8,007 bases of DNA. Source: Clostridia bacterium. GTDB taxonomy: Bacteria; Bacillota; Clostridia; Christensenellales; Aristaeellaceae. The translations under genes were made by a program, and so were the position numbers. Where the stretch lies: contig JAFSZW010000269.1 of NCBI GenBank assembly GCA_017458865.1, forward strand, positions 1 to 8,007, written 5' to 3'. The number at the start of each line of letters is the position of its first letter. Positions within the stretch are counted from its first letter, which is position 1. The notes beneath the pieces are model-generated. The model was not told where the DNA came from and did not search any database. It was given only the letters and a program-made list of their open reading frames with translations. Below, one piece after another: positions 5,746 through 8,007 of the stretch.

Positions 5746-6843
5746 ATGAGAAGAACTGTTTCCCTGATCCTGGCGCTTCTGATCTTTCTCAGCCTGTCCG
5801 TCCTGGCCTGTGCAGAAGCGCCCACAGATGCGGAAAGCTCCGTTTCCGTAATCATTGACATCCTCAGGACCAATCCCCGCAGGCTTGTTTTTACAGAGGG
5901 AACCGATGCGCGCATCCTCGAGGCTGCCGCACGCCTCAAACAGGACGGCCTCATCATTCCTGTGCTCATCGGCAATGTGGATGAGGTCAGGGCGGCGGCC
6001 GCTGAGGGCGGTTTTGACATTGAGGGCCTTGAGATCATCGATCCCGCCACCTATCCCGATATGGATAGATTCGTGGATGACTTTATGGTATTGCGCAAGG
6101 GCAAGGCCACCGCTGATGACGCCCGCAAAATGCTCCAGAGACCCAACTACTTCGGCACCATGCTGGTCAAGGAGGGTCTGGCCGACGGCCTGCTCGGCGG
6201 CGCAACCTACTCTACCGCCGACACCGTGCGTCCCGCGCTGCAGCTGGTCAAGACCCGGGAAGGCGCAAACCTTGTGTCCTCCTGCATGATCCTCGTCCGC
6301 GGCGACGAGAAGCTCTTCATGGGTGACTGCGCGATCAACATCTCCTACGAGGACAAACTGGATGACCAGGGAAATGTCACTCTGAGCGCTGCCCAGCAGG
6401 TGGCAGAGGTCGCCATCGAGACCGCCCGTACCGCCATGCTCTTTGACGTTGAGCCCAAAATCGCCATGCTGTCCTACTCCACCAACGGTTCTGCCAGAGG
6501 CAACGGACCCAAGATGATGCGCGATGCCACCGCCATTGTCAAGGAGACCCATCCCGAGCTCGCCTGTGACGGCGAGATGCAGTTTGACGCTGCGTTCGTG
6601 CCCGAGGTTGGACAGCTCAAGTTCCCCGGCAGCACGGTCGCCGGCTACGCCAACGTCTTCATCTTCCCTGAGATCCAGTCCGGCAACATCGGCTACAAGA
6701 TCGCGCAGCGGCTCGGCGGCTATATGGCCATCGGCCCCATTCTCCAGGGGCTCAATGCCCCCATCAACGACCTCTCCCGCGGCTGCAATGCAGATGAGGT
6801 CTACCTGATGAGCCTCATCACGGCCGCCCAGAGCATCGAATAA
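5746..6843 (+). CDS. pta: Phosphate acetyltransferase with an N-terminal export signal
   Basis: A 365-residue protein. From about residue 34 on it is a full-length phosphotransacetylase, the enzyme that interconverts acetyl-CoA plus phosphate with acetyl phosphate plus CoA. Family signatures are RLVFTEGTDARIL (46-58), FGTMLVKEGLADGL and STADTVRPALQ (136-166), CAINI, DGEMQFDAAFVPEV, SGNIGYKIAQRLGG (312-325) and PINDLSRGCNADE (339-351). Ser344-Arg345 match the family's catalytic Ser-Arg pair, and Arg117, Arg162 and Arg322 seem to match the CoA-site arginines known from Methanosarcina. The oddity is residues 1-33: two Arg, a long hydrophobic core (VSLILALLIFLSLSVLA) and either a lipobox-like SVLAC with Cys21 or an AxA site, as in an exported protein or lipoprotein. 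No ATG, GTG or TTG lies in frame near residues 25-50 to make a cytosolic form. The start at 5746 has AGGGTGA upstream; a GTG at 5737 is possible but less well placed. Proline codons are almost all CCC, unlike the neighbours. The family call is firm; the location outside the membrane is an inference. Confidence 0.9.
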   Translation: MRRTVSLILALLIFLSLSVLACAEAPTDAESSVSVIIDILRTNPRRLVFTEGTDARILEAAARLKQDGLIIPVLIGNVDEVRAAAAEGGFDIEGLEIIDPATYPDMDRFVDDFMVLRKGKATADDARKMLQRPNYFGTMLVKEGLADGLLGGATYSTADTVRPALQLVKTREGANLVSSCMILVRGDEKLFMGDCAINISYEDKLDDQGNVTLSAAQQVAEVAIETARTAMLFDVEPKIAMLSYSTNGSARGNGPKMMRDATAIVKETHPELACDGEMQFDAAFVPEVGQLKFPGSTVAGYANVFIFPEIQSGNIGYKIAQRLGGYMAIGPILQGLNAPINDLSRGCNADEVYLMSLITAAQSIE

Positions 6844-6889
6844 GCCCGCAAACCCGCCCTTTATGACGGGAACAAAAATCGTACTTTCC

Positions 6890-6915
6890 GGCACTTTCCT
6901 CTGATGGGAAGTGCC
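6890..6915 (+). other. Hairpin between the phosphate acetyltransferase and HAD phosphatase genes
   Basis: GGCACTTTCC (6890-6899) pairs with GGGAAGTGCC (6906-6915), including one G-T pair, to form a 10-bp stem with a six-base loop. The following bases (AGATAGAATC) hold no T-run; TTTT occurs only at 6926-6929, and the ribosome binding site AGGAGG (6930-6935) comes directly after. It may be a weak terminator/attenuator or a processing site in the 99-base gap. Confidence 0.4.
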
Positions 6916-6942
6916 AGATAGAATCTTTTAGGAGGAAACACC

Positions 6943-7992
6943 ATGAAGAAAATCGTTTCTCTGCTGCTCATGCTGCTGCTGGCGCTGGGAATGATGAGCG
7001 CAATTGCCGAGAGCGAAACGGCAGAAAATGATCCGCTTTCCCTGTGGACAAAGGATGCCGTTCCAAAGGAAATGCTGGTCACCTACATGACGGCCATTAC
7101 CGATGAGAACAGCGAGGATTACATCCCGCCCGTCGACCGCATTGCCGTATTCGATCTGGACGGAACTCTGTTCTGCGAAACTGACCCGAATTACTTTGAC
7201 TATACCCTGCTTGTCCATCGTGTCCTCGAAGACCCGGATTACAGGGACAAAGCCAGTGACTTTGAACGGGAGACGGCCCTCAAGATCGTCGGCCAGAACA
7301 ATTACGGCCTGTCCTTTTCCGGCCTTGAGGTAGATCATGGCAAGTGCATCGCCTCCGCCTTTGCGGGCATGACGCTTGAGGCATTCAACGACTACATCCA
7401 GGAATTCAAAAAGCTGCCCATGCCCAGCTACGACGGCATGAAGCGGGGCGACGGCTGGTATCTGCCGATGCTGCAGGTAATAGAGTACCTGAAAGCCAAT
7501 GATTTCACCGTCTATGTCGTCAGCGGCACGGACCGCTTTATCGTGCGCGGTATCGCCTATGACTCTCCCCTGGGCCTGCCTCCCCGGAACATCATCGGTT
7601 CAGATGAAACCGTAGTGGCCAGCAAGCAGGGGAAGGAAGACGGTCTCAACTACGTGTTCGTAGAGGATGATGAGCTGATTCTTGGCGGCGATTTTGTCGT
7701 AAAGAACCTGAAAATGAACAAGGTAGCCGTCATCATCCAGGAAATCGGTCAGAAGCCCGTTTTATCCTTCGGCAACAGCACTGGTGATGCCAGCATGGCG
7801 GAATACGTCACCAGCAACAACCGCTACGCCAGCATGGCCTTCATGCTCTGCTGCGACGATACCGTACGGGAAAACGGCAGCCAGTCCAAGGCGGACAAGA
7901 TGTTCTCACTCTGCGAAAACTTCGGCTGGGTACCGATTTCCATGCGGGACGACTGGACAACTATTTACGGGGACGGCGTCACGAAGAAATAA
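6943..7992 (+). CDS. Exported HAD-superfamily phosphatase
   Basis: A 349-residue haloacid-dehalogenase-fold hydrolase predicted to act outside the membrane. The signal peptide has a Lys-Lys start, a Leu/Met-rich core (IVSLLLMLLLALGMM) and a good signal peptidase I site SAIA-ES after residue 22. Motif I is VFDLDGTLF, with nucleophile Asp71 and acid/base Asp73. A helical cap of about 110 residues follows. Motif II is VVSGTD (Ser194). Motif III is probably a Lys within VVKNLKMNK (252-260). Motif IV is GNSTGDASM, with Asp282 as metal ligand and Asn278 where an Asp is common. These residues support Mg-dependent phosphomonoester hydrolysis. The secreted layout and length recall phosphorylcholine phosphatase-like HAD enzymes, but the motifs differ and the substrate is unknown. 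The start has a perfect AGGAGG seven bases upstream. It follows the exported phosphate acetyltransferase by 99 bases on the same strand, with an intervening hairpin, so cotranscription is possible but not certain. Confidence 0.9.
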   Translation: MKKIVSLLLMLLLALGMMSAIAESETAENDPLSLWTKDAVPKEMLVTYMTAITDENSEDYIPPVDRIAVFDLDGTLFCETDPNYFDYTLLVHRVLEDPDYRDKASDFERETALKIVGQNNYGLSFSGLEVDHGKCIASAFAGMTLEAFNDYIQEFKKLPMPSYDGMKRGDGWYLPMLQVIEYLKANDFTVYVVSGTDRFIVRGIAYDSPLGLPPRNIIGSDETVVASKQGKEDGLNYVFVEDDELILGGDFVVKNLKMNKVAVIIQEIGQKPVLSFGNSTGDASMAEYVTSNNRYASMAFMLCCDDTVRENGSQSKADKMFSLCENFGWVPISMRDDWTTIYGDGVTKK

Positions 7993-8007
7993 AAGGCAAA
8001 GTCACAC

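Noticed and set aside
5515..6894. Long minus-strand open frame (459 codons) opposite the phosphate acetyltransferase gene
   Set aside because: It is the antisense of a clear conserved gene. Its length follows from the C-rich third positions of that gene, and the translation resembles no protein family.
6919..6924. TAGAAT as a -10 box for the HAD phosphatase gene
   Set aside because: There is no -35 match at proper spacing, no TGn extension, and it lies only about 20 bases before the start codon, overlapping the approach to the ribosome binding site.
1..8007. CRISPR arrays, tRNA or rRNA genes, insertion sequences
   Set aside because: I saw no regularly spaced repeats, cloverleaf sequences, transposase-like proteins or terminal inverted repeats.

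Overview
The window reads like a chromosomal segment of a Gram-positive anaerobe of the Clostridia, perhaps a gut or rumen lineage. The basis is strong AGGAGG-type ribosome binding sites, compact same-strand gene order, Lys/Arg-Leu-rich signal peptides and a moderately high GC content with mixed codon use. This placement is inference from style; no rRNA or marker gene is present. Every convincing gene is on the + strand.

Layout. (1) Positions 1-764 hold the 3' part of a YtcJ-like amidohydrolase, ended by an inverted repeat at 774-797. (2) A 429-base gap follows, with an extended -10 promoter candidate at 939-947 and a protein-like but unrecognised minus-strand reading frame. (3) A complete paralogue of the first gene lies at 1194-2861 and ends in a sister terminator at 2873-2905, so the pair looks like a tandem duplication that included the terminator. 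(4) A two-gene unit follows: a 222-residue protein with two membrane segments (2946-3614) overlaps by four bases (ATGA) a 656-residue protein (3611-5581). The latter has about four N-terminal membrane segments and a type-B carboxylesterase domain in which all three catalytic-triad positions and the oxyanion-hole glycines appear to be replaced. (5) After a hairpin-rich 164-base gap comes a full-length phosphate acetyltransferase (5746-6843) that begins with a signal peptide or lipoprotein signal, which is very unusual for this cytosolic enzyme. (6) Last is an exported HAD-family phosphatase (6943-7992) with a clean signal peptide.

The amidohydrolases are predicted cytosolic metal hydrolases of unknown substrate. 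The two-gene unit looks like a membrane module whose large partner may bind ligands or proteins without hydrolysing them. The last two genes would both act outside the membrane on phosphorylated compounds if their signals work. The most noteworthy observations are the apparent pseudo-esterase, and the exported phosphate acetyltransferase whose proline codon use is unlike that of its neighbours. A functional link across the whole window is not demonstrated by the sequence.
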